This document shows, piece after piece, positions 52,388-62,210 of a stretch of 64,000 nt of DNA. How positions within the stretch are numbered: the first letter of the stretch is position 1; each line of letters opens with the position of its first letter. Under the pieces are notes generated by a model. It did not search any database. It was given only the letters and a program-made list of their open reading frames with translations, and was not told the DNA's origin. The stretch covers positions 62,001 to 126,000 of the forward strand of contig NZ_QVMN01000009.1 in NCBI RefSeq assembly GCF_010501075.1, in the 5' to 3' direction. Made by a program: the position numbers and the translations under genes. The DNA is from Dysgonomonas sp. 25 (GTDB lineage: Bacteria; Bacteroidota; Bacteroidia; Bacteroidales; Dysgonomonadaceae).

Positions 52388-55189
52388 CTAATATTTTAAA
52401 TTATCAATTAATACAATTTTTACATTTGGAAACATCTCACTGAAATCTTGAATTACACCTTGGCAAGATACACAATAAGGTAATTCGGACACTATTTTTA
52501 TCTCGCCTGTAATATGAGGGTATACTTTTCCTTTTACAGCACCCAATTGATCGGCTATTTCTGATAGCATGACATATTCGGTATCGGCATTTCTTAACCA
52601 AGAATCTACGGTATTGATTCCTCCAACTTTATCTACTTTATATGCAGTGAAAATATTTTTCTCAGTAAAATCTTCCCCACTTACTCTTATCTTTGAATTG
52701 CTCAAATTTATATTTCCAATCTTGCCTTCCATATAAGCTTTGTTACGACGTTGCAATTCTTTTAATGCTATATCTTGCTCTCCCTTCGGTAAATTCATTT
52801 GTTGGATTTTATATGTTTCTCCATCAATATATTCCTTCAATTTCTTTTTTGCAAGAGAATATTCAGTAGAAGAACCTCGTATAATGTTTTTCTCAATCTT
52901 CAAAGTAGAGGGAATTGAAGCAACTTTGTCTACATTCCTCATCAATCGGGCATCAATCTTCTCCAATGCCTTCTTAGATGCAGTTTCAATGTTGGTATGA
53001 GTACCTCTTGCCGCAGCTTCTTTATTCAGTTTGTCAAAATGACGTCTGAATACAGACAATTGCCCATCTGTAAATCCATCTATCGCATAATCATTCGAGT
53101 TGAATGTATTCAATTTTTTAGCGAAATCGATGTCTACATCATCCAGTTTCACACCTTTTATATCCAGGGCATTTGCAGCCTTGGTAGACGTAACTATCCG
53201 CGTCACAGTGGACGCAGCCGTAGCCATGTTATAGAAATCGAGGAATGGTTTCACATCAGGATTATCATCCAAACTGGTCATATTAGCAGAAAGATTCACC
53301 CCACTGTTTAGCATGTCGGCAACCACCCAAAACTTACGTATTCCCGTGACACCCAGCTTCAACTCACCATATCCCGTTGCCAATCCCAACAAGTCTATCG
53401 CAGCCATAGAAGCATCAGCGATAGTCTCATTCGTGGCTTTAGTATCAGCATAATGTAGGAATAGTGCAGGCAGGGTATATTCTTCTCCTTTTGTCCAATC
53501 GGCAAGCATCCCTAAGTCATTGTTGTTGACATAGACAACAGGCTCGAACGGATCTAAAGTAACTGATGGCTTAGGCTCCCAAATTGACTTACTTGTATCA
53601 TATGTTACAATTGCTCCTGCAGACGATTGGGAGACTCCCCCTACGGATGTCGCCTTTCTGCCAATCACTTCTTCTACTTGAACCAATAAGTTTGCCTTAT
53701 CTGTCAGCTCTATGTCCATCCGTTGTGTACCTATCGGATAATCATCTGCACGTAAGGCAGCTTCAAACGCACGCATAAAGATGCTGGTATAACCATGGCT
53801 TACATAGAATAAGTTGTCCGATTTTACTTTCTGCTTAAAGGTCGGAGATTTACTTATCAGACGAATAATAGCTTTATTGAAGTTCTTGAAATTATCAGCT
53901 CCCCAAAAGCCGAGTATTGCATCTTGGACTTCATCTACTAATCCGTTCAGAATAGGCTTGTCAGAATTTATAATATTGGGTTGTTTCAGCATGTTAAGGA
54001 CTTCATCCACCTCATTGTCATTGACATTATTTATCAACCTGACAATTGCTTTTTCACTATCATCATCAGTATCTCCTATAGCGGAAAGAATCGACAATAA
54101 TTCTTTTCTGAAATCTATCTGAATTGCAGACAATTCGTCCAGGCTCATGCTCTCTAACAAGAGATTAGCTATCTTGCCTTGTTTGTTTTTTAATTTATTT
54201 TCTTCAAGGATAGTGTGAGAAGCTGATGTAAAAGTAGGTTTCCTCTTTAAATAATCAGCATAGTCATTCTTGAACTCATCGCATAGTTCCTTTAGCCCTT
54301 TGCTCGTTTCTACTTTTTCTTTGGTACAGAATTCCTTCAACTCCCGAAGCATTTGAGAATAAAACTGCTTCGGATTATCTGTTCGCATTTGAGCTAATTC
54401 TTGATTGTCTCGGACTTTTTCATCCCATTCTCCAGCTAAAATGGATACAGGCTCATTCCATTTATCAAATTGGAAACAAAACTTTTTGTATGGTTCCGAG
54501 TACATAGAGCTAATTTGAGCAATCTTAGAAATAATCAAATGCACAGATGTTTCTCCGTGTTTAGTCAGATATTCTCTTTCCGTGTCAGAAATCTGATATT
54601 GATTATTTCCTGTTATGTCATTGTTGTATTCAAGAGTCGCCAATTTTAAAAGAGCTGATGTACCAAATACATCAAGAGGGAAGTTATCTTCAGAAATGAT
54701 AGGCTTACTTTCTCCAGTATGTTTATTTAAAGTTTGAAAAGAGAAACTATAAAGTTGGTATCCATTTTTGCTAGGTAACCCTAATATACATCCCTCCGGT
54801 TCGGTATCGTATTGTTTGGTATATTTAGTCCAAGCATACGATGAGTCGTCCGTCCTTACGTAATCAGAGAATGTATTATTATCTTTATCAAGAGCATAAT
54901 GGTATACAAAACCATTATGAGAGAACTGCGCTAAAGTTCCTGTTGTTATATTCTCATAAGTACCCCATGAGCTGATACCATGATGAAATACAACATTATA
55001 TATATCATTAGGAAGTGTTATATATTCTCCAGCGGGAGTTATAAATGTATATGTACCATCGGCATTGGCAAATGTAGCAGGTATTTTTCCATGTATTGCT
55101 ACCGATTCACTCTTCTCATCACTTTCGAACGGATTGGAGAGTAATGCCGGATTATTGATGATATTCCACTGCCACTTAGTTAAAATATT
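52388..55189 (-). CDS. orphan polymorphic-toxin tail with XOO_2897-like deaminase end
   Basis: An open frame of 933 codons after a TGA at 55190, with no start codon until a TTG at 54643, so it is not an independent gene. It begins 'WQWNIINNPALLSNPFESDE', almost the same as residues 912-931 of the 1564-residue toxin, then 'FITPAGEYITLPN', also shared. The far end has 'NADTEYVMLSEIADQLG' and 'SELPYCVSCQGVIQDFSEMF', the (D/H)xE and PxCxxC layout of XOO_2897-type nucleic-acid deaminases. It looks like a complete displaced C-terminal module, silent until recombined into the expressed gene. Confidence 0.75.
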   Translation of the reverse strand, partial: NILTKWQWNIINNPALLSNPFESDEKSESVAIHGKIPATFANADGTYTFITPAGEYITLPNDIYNVVFHHGISSWGTYENITTGTLAQFSHNGFVYHYALDKDNNTFSDYVRTDDSSYAWTKYTKQYDTEPEGCILGLPSKNGYQLYSFSFQTLNKHTGESKPIISEDNFPLDVFGTSALLKLATLEYNNDITGNNQYQISDTEREYLTKHGETSVHLIISKIAQISSMYSEPYKKFCFQFDKWNEPVSILAGEWDEKVRDNQELAQMRTDNPKQFYSQMLRELKEFCTKEKVETSKGLKELCDEFKNDYADYLKRKPTFTSASHTILEENKLKNKQGKIANLLLESMSLDELSAIQIDFRKELLSILSAIGDTDDDSEKAIVRLINNVNDNEVDEVLNMLKQPNIINSDKPILNGLVDEVQDAILGFWGADNFKNFNKAIIRLISKSPTFKQKVKSDNLFYVSHGYTSIFMRAFEAALRADDYPIGTQRMDIELTDKANLLVQVEEVIGRKATSVGGVSQSSAGAIVTYDTSKSIWEPKPSVTLDPFEPVVYVNNNDLGMLADWTKGEEYTLPALFLHYADTKATNETIADASMAAIDLLGLATGYGELKLGVTGIRKFWVVADMLNSGVNLSANMTSLDDNPDVKPFLDFYNMATAASTVTRIVTSTKAANALDIKGVKLDDVDIDFAKKLNTFNSNDYAIDGFTDGQLSVFRRHFDKLNKEAAARGTHTNIETASKKALEKIDARLMRNVDKVASIPSTLKIEKNIIRGSSTEYSLAKKKLKEYIDGETYKIQQMNLPKGEQDIALKELQRRNKAYMEGKIGNINLSNSKIRVSGEDFTEKNIFTAYKVDKVGGINTVDSWLRNADTEYVMLSEIADQLGAVKGKVYPHITGEIKIVSELPYCVSCQGVIQDFSEMFPNVKIVLIDNLKY
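55113..55177 (-). repeat. toxin junction sequence, orphan copy
   Basis: Sixty-five bases nearly identical to 59291-59355 in the full-length toxin gene, in the same orientation and frame. It encodes 'KWQWNIINNPALxSNPFESD'. Just upstream the frame degenerates and stops, so homology to the parent gene begins here. Confidence 0.9.
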
Positions 55190-55261
55190 TCAAAGAACTC
55201 TTTGGCATGTCATTACATACCTCAATATTTATTTTATTTCAATATTAATATCAAAAGAACA

Positions 55262-55752
<491 letters not shown>

Positions 55753-55763
55753 ATGAATCGTTC

Positions 55764-56297
55764 TTAATGTTTATCTTTTTTACTTTTAGGAGATGAATAA
55801 AGTCCTTTTAAATAGAGCGATTTTTTTAAAAAATCGTTTTTATCATTCAATATCTTTATACAATCATATGAAAAGAAGAAGATTTTATCAATAATATTCT
55901 TTTTTTTATATGGAAAATAAATTAAAATGAAAGGCCAAAATACAAGAATGGAGGCGAGTATAGCTCTTGCAAGAATATTTATATCTATAAAAAGTCCAAC
56001 AAAAGAAGATAACAATGTGTAAATCCCTCCTATTAGAAATGCTCCCATGTAAAATGGAATATCTAAAATAATTCTACATAGATAAATATTCCATATTTTA
56101 TCAAAACCATAATCACTTAATATTCTAATAAGCTCTTTATCATGAGATTTTAATATTGTATCTTTTATAGTGATGAGTGCTCTTAATATTACCTTTCGTG
56201 CTTTCAATGGAAGTTTCTCCTTATTTATCAACTCTCGTATAATATAAGAACTTTCTAATAATTGATCATATTGTTCAATATTCATATCTTTTCTCAA
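55764..56297 (-). CDS. membrane immunity protein of the second orphan tail
   Basis: A 177-residue protein with two or three hydrophobic segments (residues about 77-105 and 113-133) between charged ends. It overlaps the tail upstream by four bases (ATGA) and is therefore its likely immunity protein. A broken paralogue follows immediately, so the gene was duplicated. Membrane location suggests that the cognate toxin inserts into or crosses the inner membrane. Confidence 0.6.
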   Translation of the reverse strand: MRKDMNIEQYDQLLESSYIIRELINKEKLPLKARKVILRALITIKDTILKSHDKELIRILSDYGFDKIWNIYLCRIILDIPFYMGAFLIGGIYTLLSSFVGLFIDINILARAILASILVFWPFILIYFPYKKKNIIDKIFFFSYDCIKILNDKNDFLKKSLYLKGLYSSPKSKKDKH

Positions 56298-56998
56298 TAT
56301 TTAATTTCGGCAACTCTTGTTGGATAAAGTTTAATCTTATTATTTTCATATTGGAGTTCATTACCCAAGCCAACAAAAACATATACAGGAATATAACCTA
56401 AAATATCTTCTAACAAATATTTATCTGTTATTATCATACTCGTTGGCTGACAAGTTGAATTATAAGTCCGATTTGAGGTTGTATAATACAAATATAATGG
56501 GATATCAGGAAATTCTTCTGTTGTTCCCCTATATTTTTCATCCCAGTTTTTGACAAAAGACCAAGTTGGATTATCTAACATCGTTGAGTTTATTTCTTTA
56601 TCGATTCTGTCCATCTCCCATGAGAAAGGAGGAACAAATGCATCGGCCATTCCTAAATTGATTCCCCCTCCATCAGCAAAGAAAACTATAGCAGACAAAA
56701 TTGGTATATTTTTTGCTATTTTACCGCTTACTTTTATTAAGAATGAAGAAGATTTCCGTATTGTTTTTATGATTATAGAATTGTAATATTTTGTTGAACT
56801 CAAGGAAAGACTTATACTTGCATCATCCATATTTTTTAATATTTTCAGCATCTCTTTTGAACTTATATTAGAAGCAATGTTATCCATTTCTTTTATATAT
56901 TGCCCTGTTCGTCTCAGCTCCATTATTTCTATTATTCTTTGGTTTGAGATATTTCTTGCTCTAAGCAACTCTTTAAATTTTTGATTGTATATATTTTC
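56294..56998 (-). CDS. orphan toxin-tail fragment, unknown activity
   Basis: An open frame of 235 codons after a stop at 56999, with no good start (a TTG at 56968 gives 224 residues). Helical N-terminal part, a hydrophobic segment 'VSGKIAKNIPILSAIVFFAD' near residue 85 followed by 'GGGINLGMADAFVPP', then a soluble C-terminal domain with 'NSTCQPTSMIITDKYLLEDI'. Followed with a 4-base overlap by a membrane protein gene. I read it as the remaining C-terminal tail of a displaced toxin; its activity is not recognised. Confidence 0.5.
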   Translation of the reverse strand, partial: ENIYNQKFKELLRARNISNQRIIEIMELRRTGQYIKEMDNIASNISSKEMLKILKNMDDASISLSLSSTKYYNSIIIKTIRKSSSFLIKVSGKIAKNIPILSAIVFFADGGGINLGMADAFVPPFSWEMDRIDKEINSTMLDNPTWSFVKNWDEKYRGTTEEFPDIPLYLYYTTSNRTYNSTCQPTSMIITDKYLLEDILGYIPVYVFVGLGNELQYENNKIKLYPTRVAEIKY

Positions 56999-57082
56999 TC
57001 ATCGGTAATTCAATTTAATTTCTATAGCATAATATTAATCCCATGGTGTTCTATCAAAGCTACATATTATATTTTATCCTTT

Positions 57083-57394
57083 TTATTCATGATTTTCTCT
57101 CTTCTTTTTCCAATCCCTATATCTATTTATAATACTATTCATATTTTCTTTATAAAAATGATATAAGAAAAATAACGTAAGAGCCACAAAAAGACATATA
57201 ACTCCAGTTTTACCAATCCATTGGTCTAATTTATACATCATAAAATACCACAATCTAGAACTTGTTGTTCCAGAACCATGATCAAAAGGATTTTTCACAA
57301 AATAATCATATGCATTGTTATCTAATGAAAAATGTACTAAAACAAGCATACATAATAAAGCGACAATCAAATCTCCCCACTTAATTTTTTTCAT
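57083..57394 (-). CDS. membrane immunity protein of the full-length toxin
   Basis: A 103-residue protein with two membrane segments (residues 8-24 and 62-82), overlapping the end of the 1564-residue toxin gene by four bases. This coupling makes it the immunity protein of the tail now installed in the expressed gene. The basic end ('RYRDWKKKRENHE') would be cytoplasmic. No family is recognised. Confidence 0.6.
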   Translation of the reverse strand: MKKIKWGDLIVALLCMLVLVHFSLDNNAYDYFVKNPFDHGSGTTSSRLWYFMMYKLDQWIGKTGVICLFVALTLFFLYHFYKENMNSIINRYRDWKKKRENHE

Positions 57395-60300
57395 TTCATT
57401 TCTTCTTTAACTAGTTCTTCAATAACCTCCCACTCTTCATGCATTGTATTCGTTATTTCTGCTGGGATTATTCGCATAATTTCCAACGCTGTATCTGATT
57501 TACAATTAAAAATAATACAAATTTGTCTCAAAAATTCTGTTTTGGAATGATCTTTCTTTTTCAAATTCTCATATAAGTACTTGCCAAATGGACTGTTTCT
57601 ATCAGAAATTAGTTTTTTAATGACTCTATGTTTTATTATCTCCATTATACATGCTGTACCCATACTTATATTAATTTCTTTACTCTTATCGTATTCATCA
57701 ATAGCAGCTTGCACACAATTCAAAGCCATTATTGTTTTGTCATTTTCTATGACTGAAGTTAAGCCACTCCAAGCCACACTACCATAATCCACACTCTCGA
57801 CAGCCTCCTCAAATTTCACTCCACATATCATTCTAAGAGCAATCTGTACCTGCCAATTTATATATGCTCCGATAATGGCATCTCGCATCACTTTTACAGT
57901 AATTTTCCTCACAGATCCCGCTCCATATATCCATAGACTGACTTCAATCATATCAGCTGTTGTTAATCCGTCAGTCAAGAATTCTTCATCTAAATCATAT
58001 TCTTCATACATTGATGGGGCATATCCATCATTTATGCCATTTGCATTTGCCCATCCCCGATTAAAAGCTTTTACCAACCATGGTGCATCTGTTATGCTGC
58101 CATAAGTCCTTGGATTGTATTCTTTTGCGTTCAAATATTGCATTGCAAATGCCCTTCCCCAATCAACATGGAAGAAGTTGAAATATTTATTTGCTGCATA
58201 CCCAAACAAATAATAGCTGTATTCTTCGCCTGAATAGTAATATTCATCATCTAAATAAACTTTATTAAGATCCAATTCTCCAATTTTTGTAGGATTCAGC
58301 ACACCATCTTTTAGAATTGCCCGTGCCAGGTTTTCTACATTTGCAGGACTCTGAAAATCAGGATCCGTTACAGGCTTATAATTTTTATCTTTCCATTTCT
58401 CAATAGCAGTAATATAATCGTAAAAAGCAAAACTTTCGGTTACTATTTCTTTTGTAGTATAAATATCAGCACCATAAATTTCATCATAATATTTCGTCCC
58501 TGAAGAATTTTCGACCAGCTTTATTTTTGCATCTAATGTCATTGGAGAGTTTATTTTGACAAAGACAGGTCTCTTCACTGATGTAGTCATCGGATTAAGC
58601 TCCATATTAGGAGTTAAAGAGATCCCTGCTTTATCTATTTGATAATAAAAATCAATATTACTATTCTTATAGTTGGAAGACCATTCTGTATTGTAAGGAA
58701 CATTCCATTTTCGACCTCTATATTTAGAGTTTGTAGGGATTATTATTTCGTATTCAACGTCCTCTAAAGAGTATATTTTGAACTTGTATTTATCTTGATT
58801 ACATGCTTCCATGTCATATATTGGTTCTCCTATAATATGTGTGTCACTCAAATTTTTGAAATAATCTAATTTTTGTACTTTATTTTCTGTAAAGAGTTCT
58901 TTATTACCAATATAGTAATTTTTCAATAAAATACTACAATCATCTCGAAATCCTAATGTTACATTCTCTATAGGATGAGTATTCCCAATAGGGAAATATA
59001 CAATATTTCCTTTCTTTTGCTCTTCTTCCGAAATATAGCCCAGAAATGTTGTATAATTATTTCCATAATGACCAAGCCACCACTTTCCTTCTATAGTAAA
59101 TTTGGTTAAAGATCCATTAGGTATATATTGAGGGAATGAAGTCGCAAAAGAAACCAATTCGTAATTCTCTGGTAACGTTACTGTTGTACCTGCAGGGGTC
59201 ATAAATGTTGTACTGCCAGCCAACATTATGCTAATATCTAAAGTCTCTTTAATAGCTTCTTCCATAGAGGTCTTTCCTATAGCCATTCCCGCCTCATCAC
59301 TCTCGAACGGATTGGAGAACAGCGCCGGATTATTGATGATATTCCATTGCCATTTTGCCAGATGAATGCCATCACTGGTATAATCCATCAGGTTATGCGG
59401 TTTGGTTTTGCCTTGCTCGATGATATTCCCATACACATCAAACGAATGTGGCAACTTCCAACGCCCGTGAGCCAGTTCGTGCGAGATTACCTGATAGATA
59501 TTATCCTTGCTGGACAGGTCTTTCTTAAATATATACCCGAACTGCTTACCCTTCGGCATAAAACCTTGCGTATTGCGGTCGTTTTTCTTGCCGCTTTCGC
59601 CCATAATAAAGACATAAGCCGTGTTTTTGTCGAAACTTCCGCCTTTATGTTTTTTATAAGCACTCTGCAAGTTCTTCATATTGCCATTATAGGCCGATAA
59701 TATACCGCTGTTTTTCTCGAAGAAGTTTTCCGTATTACCTTTGTAGTCATACGTTTCAACCGATACCTCCCATGTTATCCCAACAGGCGCGTAAACCTTT
59801 TTTAGGTATTCTTTCAGGCTGTTTCCATCGATTGTATTCCCGCCAACCTGAACAACTACCAACTTATTTACCTGCCGCTGATAAGTAATGACTTTCAGCT
59901 TACCCAGCGTCTTATAACTTTGGCTGCTTTCTTTATACAGCGCATAGATTTCCTGTACATCGTCGCTTATCCCCGCAACTAAATCTATCGTGAAGGTCTT
60001 AGACCCTTCATCATACTTAGCCGTATAATGTGTTCCCTGCGGAGTGGCAAAGACGATTTTATTTAAGTCTATTTCTTCGTTTTTGCTTGCTATCTTGGCC
60101 TGTACCTTATCGCTTCCTCCAACCGGCAGGAACTTCCACGGTACAAGATAACCATCCTTACCGTCGGCAAGAACTTCATATTCGTTCTTGATTTTGGCAA
60201 TTTTCTGATATCTGACATCGCCTTCGTCAAAAGCATACTGCCCATTGCCCCGCTCAAATGTAATGGTAGCGATATCGGTACTGATATTTTGCTTGGCAGC

Positions 60301-62085
60301 ATCATTTAATGATATCGGGTCGCCCGATTCACCGATTTGCGTGGAGGTTATTTTTTTATCTCCATTTTCATCGGTTTCTTCCTCCAGTTTATAAATTTTG
60401 CCACTCTTATCCTTTACCGTCACGGGGAATACATTACCTTCCCCCTCATTCTTCGGTAAGACTATCGTTCCTATTGGCTCCTGATTATCGGTTGTATATA
60501 CAATGACTTCGCCTTTTTCCTCATTGTATTCAAATACCGGATTATCAGGGATGACAAACGTAATGTCCACATCCGCCCGTATAATCCCATCTGCGGTGCT
60601 TTCCGTACCACCGCCCAATATCTTGTCGCCATTGTGGACCCCACTCCACGTTTCGTCGTATTGCGATTTCACCGAACCGGCTATCATCCGGTAATCGGTA
60701 TTGATGGTAATACTCGTAAACTCAACGGCCCACTTGGTTTCCAGCACCCAGTTGACAGGCACCCAGCCTTCGCCGGAGAATATCCCGTTTGCGCCCGTTA
60801 CATGCGTTACGGTCATCGGGTAGTCACTGAGCATCACGACATCCCCGACTTTCAGTTCAGGGAGCAATTCCTTATTGCTGAAATCAATAGGAGGCATAAT
60901 ACCACAGTTACGGAGGCGTGTGCTATCCACCGCCGGAACCATTATCTCCCCGACAGGCGAGAATACCGGCTGTCCTACAGCCATACAGATACCACCGACA
61001 CGGTATTCGTAGGTCATGCCCCTCTGCACATCATAGATGCTTGCCTTAGGCTCGTAGGCGTTCAGCTCGCTCCACTCATCCGATGTGCCATATTTAGGAC
61101 GGTATTGAACCAGGTAATCGACATTACCCATTCCCGGTGTCCATGTGAGGTCTATCCTGCGTCCGTCCAGGTTGGCTCTTACGCCGCTCGGAGCCGGACA
61201 ATCATTCTGTGTGCGGAACCAGCGGATTTCGCTGTATCCGTTATTCTCGAACATATTCAGCTCGTCGATACCATCCTTGGCTATCGCCCTCACACGCCAC
61301 CCGTAAGTCTTGTTCGGGTCGAGCGGAGGCATCATCACATCATATATCAGGGAAGTATAAAGCAATCTTTCCTGCAGGATAACAGGAGCATACATAAAAA
61401 CCGATTGTGGCGCCCCCGTATAACCGGGCAGCTCCCTGAGTTCAAACTCATATTCTACCTGCGAAAGGTTTTTGTGCTGCGGCTCCCACTGGAACTTCAT
61501 ATTCATCGGGTCGTGGAAGGCTACGCTTTCGTCATTCGACGGCAGACGCAGTAATGGCGGCTTTTGCGAACTGAGCCATACCCGTCCCGTAGCAGGGGCG
61601 GAGAGTATTTTATTGGTGTATTTCTCAACAACCTGAAAGGTAAACTCAACCTGTCCGTCGGGTAGCTTCCCCTGGTCAAAGTAACCTTGCGAGTTGATAT
61701 TTAAAAAATAAGGGGATAGGTCGTCTTGTGTAAGGCGCGTAGGAATACCGGCATCGAGGGTAATGGTCGGGTAATTAACTTCTTCCTTTGATTGTATCTT
61801 CAATCCGTTGGAGGCTGTGATAGTCATCCTCAGGCGCACCTCGAGCACCGGTTTCAGGTTGTCCCTGTTCAAGAGGGAAACGACCAGCCGTTCTTTGGTG
61901 GTGCTGTAATAATCGTTCAGGTGTTTGCCGTAAGGCGGCGAAACATAGACATTGGTTTGTACCGGATAGGTTTGTGCTGCGGCATCTTGTATAAACAGGA
62001 AAGCGGCAACAAACAGAAGCAAGCTTATCAGCTGTTTTGTATAGTTAGTATTAGTATGTGGTATGTTAAGTGTTTTAAACATCAT
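57391..62085 (-). CDS. TANFOR-like polymorphic toxin with zincin and variable tail
   Basis: A 1564-residue exported protein. The signal peptide ends 'IQDAAAQ'. Residues 40-300 and 300-400 are beta-sandwich and FN3-like ('RRIDLTWTPGMGNVDYLVQY'), resembling TANFOR-type Bacteroidetes surface proteins as I recall them. Residues 760-905 form a zincin-like domain: 'SHELAHGRWKLPHSF' (His869, Glu870, His873, His880) and a Met-turn-like 'HNLMDY' (Met900). Residues 911-931 are the junction shared with the orphan tail; everything after is the variable tail with unknown activity. The zincin is well placed to release the tail. The C-terminus has no T9SS sorting domain. Confidence 0.7.
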   Translation of the reverse strand: MMFKTLNIPHTNTNYTKQLISLLLFVAAFLFIQDAAAQTYPVQTNVYVSPPYGKHLNDYYSTTKERLVVSLLNRDNLKPVLEVRLRMTITASNGLKIQSKEEVNYPTITLDAGIPTRLTQDDLSPYFLNINSQGYFDQGKLPDGQVEFTFQVVEKYTNKILSAPATGRVWLSSQKPPLLRLPSNDESVAFHDPMNMKFQWEPQHKNLSQVEYEFELRELPGYTGAPQSVFMYAPVILQERLLYTSLIYDVMMPPLDPNKTYGWRVRAIAKDGIDELNMFENNGYSEIRWFRTQNDCPAPSGVRANLDGRRIDLTWTPGMGNVDYLVQYRPKYGTSDEWSELNAYEPKASIYDVQRGMTYEYRVGGICMAVGQPVFSPVGEIMVPAVDSTRLRNCGIMPPIDFSNKELLPELKVGDVVMLSDYPMTVTHVTGANGIFSGEGWVPVNWVLETKWAVEFTSITINTDYRMIAGSVKSQYDETWSGVHNGDKILGGGTESTADGIIRADVDITFVIPDNPVFEYNEEKGEVIVYTTDNQEPIGTIVLPKNEGEGNVFPVTVKDKSGKIYKLEEETDENGDKKITSTQIGESGDPISLNDAAKQNISTDIATITFERGNGQYAFDEGDVRYQKIAKIKNEYEVLADGKDGYLVPWKFLPVGGSDKVQAKIASKNEEIDLNKIVFATPQGTHYTAKYDEGSKTFTIDLVAGISDDVQEIYALYKESSQSYKTLGKLKVITYQRQVNKLVVVQVGGNTIDGNSLKEYLKKVYAPVGITWEVSVETYDYKGNTENFFEKNSGILSAYNGNMKNLQSAYKKHKGGSFDKNTAYVFIMGESGKKNDRNTQGFMPKGKQFGYIFKKDLSSKDNIYQVISHELAHGRWKLPHSFDVYGNIIEQGKTKPHNLMDYTSDGIHLAKWQWNIINNPALFSNPFESDEAGMAIGKTSMEEAIKETLDISIMLAGSTTFMTPAGTTVTLPENYELVSFATSFPQYIPNGSLTKFTIEGKWWLGHYGNNYTTFLGYISEEEQKKGNIVYFPIGNTHPIENVTLGFRDDCSILLKNYYIGNKELFTENKVQKLDYFKNLSDTHIIGEPIYDMEACNQDKYKFKIYSLEDVEYEIIIPTNSKYRGRKWNVPYNTEWSSNYKNSNIDFYYQIDKAGISLTPNMELNPMTTSVKRPVFVKINSPMTLDAKIKLVENSSGTKYYDEIYGADIYTTKEIVTESFAFYDYITAIEKWKDKNYKPVTDPDFQSPANVENLARAILKDGVLNPTKIGELDLNKVYLDDEYYYSGEEYSYYLFGYAANKYFNFFHVDWGRAFAMQYLNAKEYNPRTYGSITDAPWLVKAFNRGWANANGINDGYAPSMYEEYDLDEEFLTDGLTTADMIEVSLWIYGAGSVRKITVKVMRDAIIGAYINWQVQIALRMICGVKFEEAVESVDYGSVAWSGLTSVIENDKTIMALNCVQAAIDEYDKSKEINISMGTACIMEIIKHRVIKKLISDRNSPFGKYLYENLKKKDHSKTEFLRQICIIFNCKSDTALEIMRIIPAEITNTMHEEWEVIEELVKEEMK
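59291..59355 (-). repeat. toxin junction sequence, expressed copy
   Basis: The counterpart of 55113-55177, located just after the zincin Met-turn. The parent gene is conserved upstream of this point and variable downstream, which defines the exchange point of the tails. Confidence 0.9.
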
Positions 62086-62210
62086 TATCTTTGTAAATAG
62101 GGAATAATATATATTATAGCCGTTATGGTTTGTTCTTATTTCTTTTATACTTCTTACTCTTACACGCTCATTATCATATTATCACATTATCATATTGGCT
62201 GCTCATCAGC

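Noticed and set aside
60634..61554. 306-codon plus-strand frame opposite the TANFOR-like toxin
   Set aside because: It runs antisense to a well-supported gene, is rich in His and Arg as expected for a shadow, and lacks recognisable domains.
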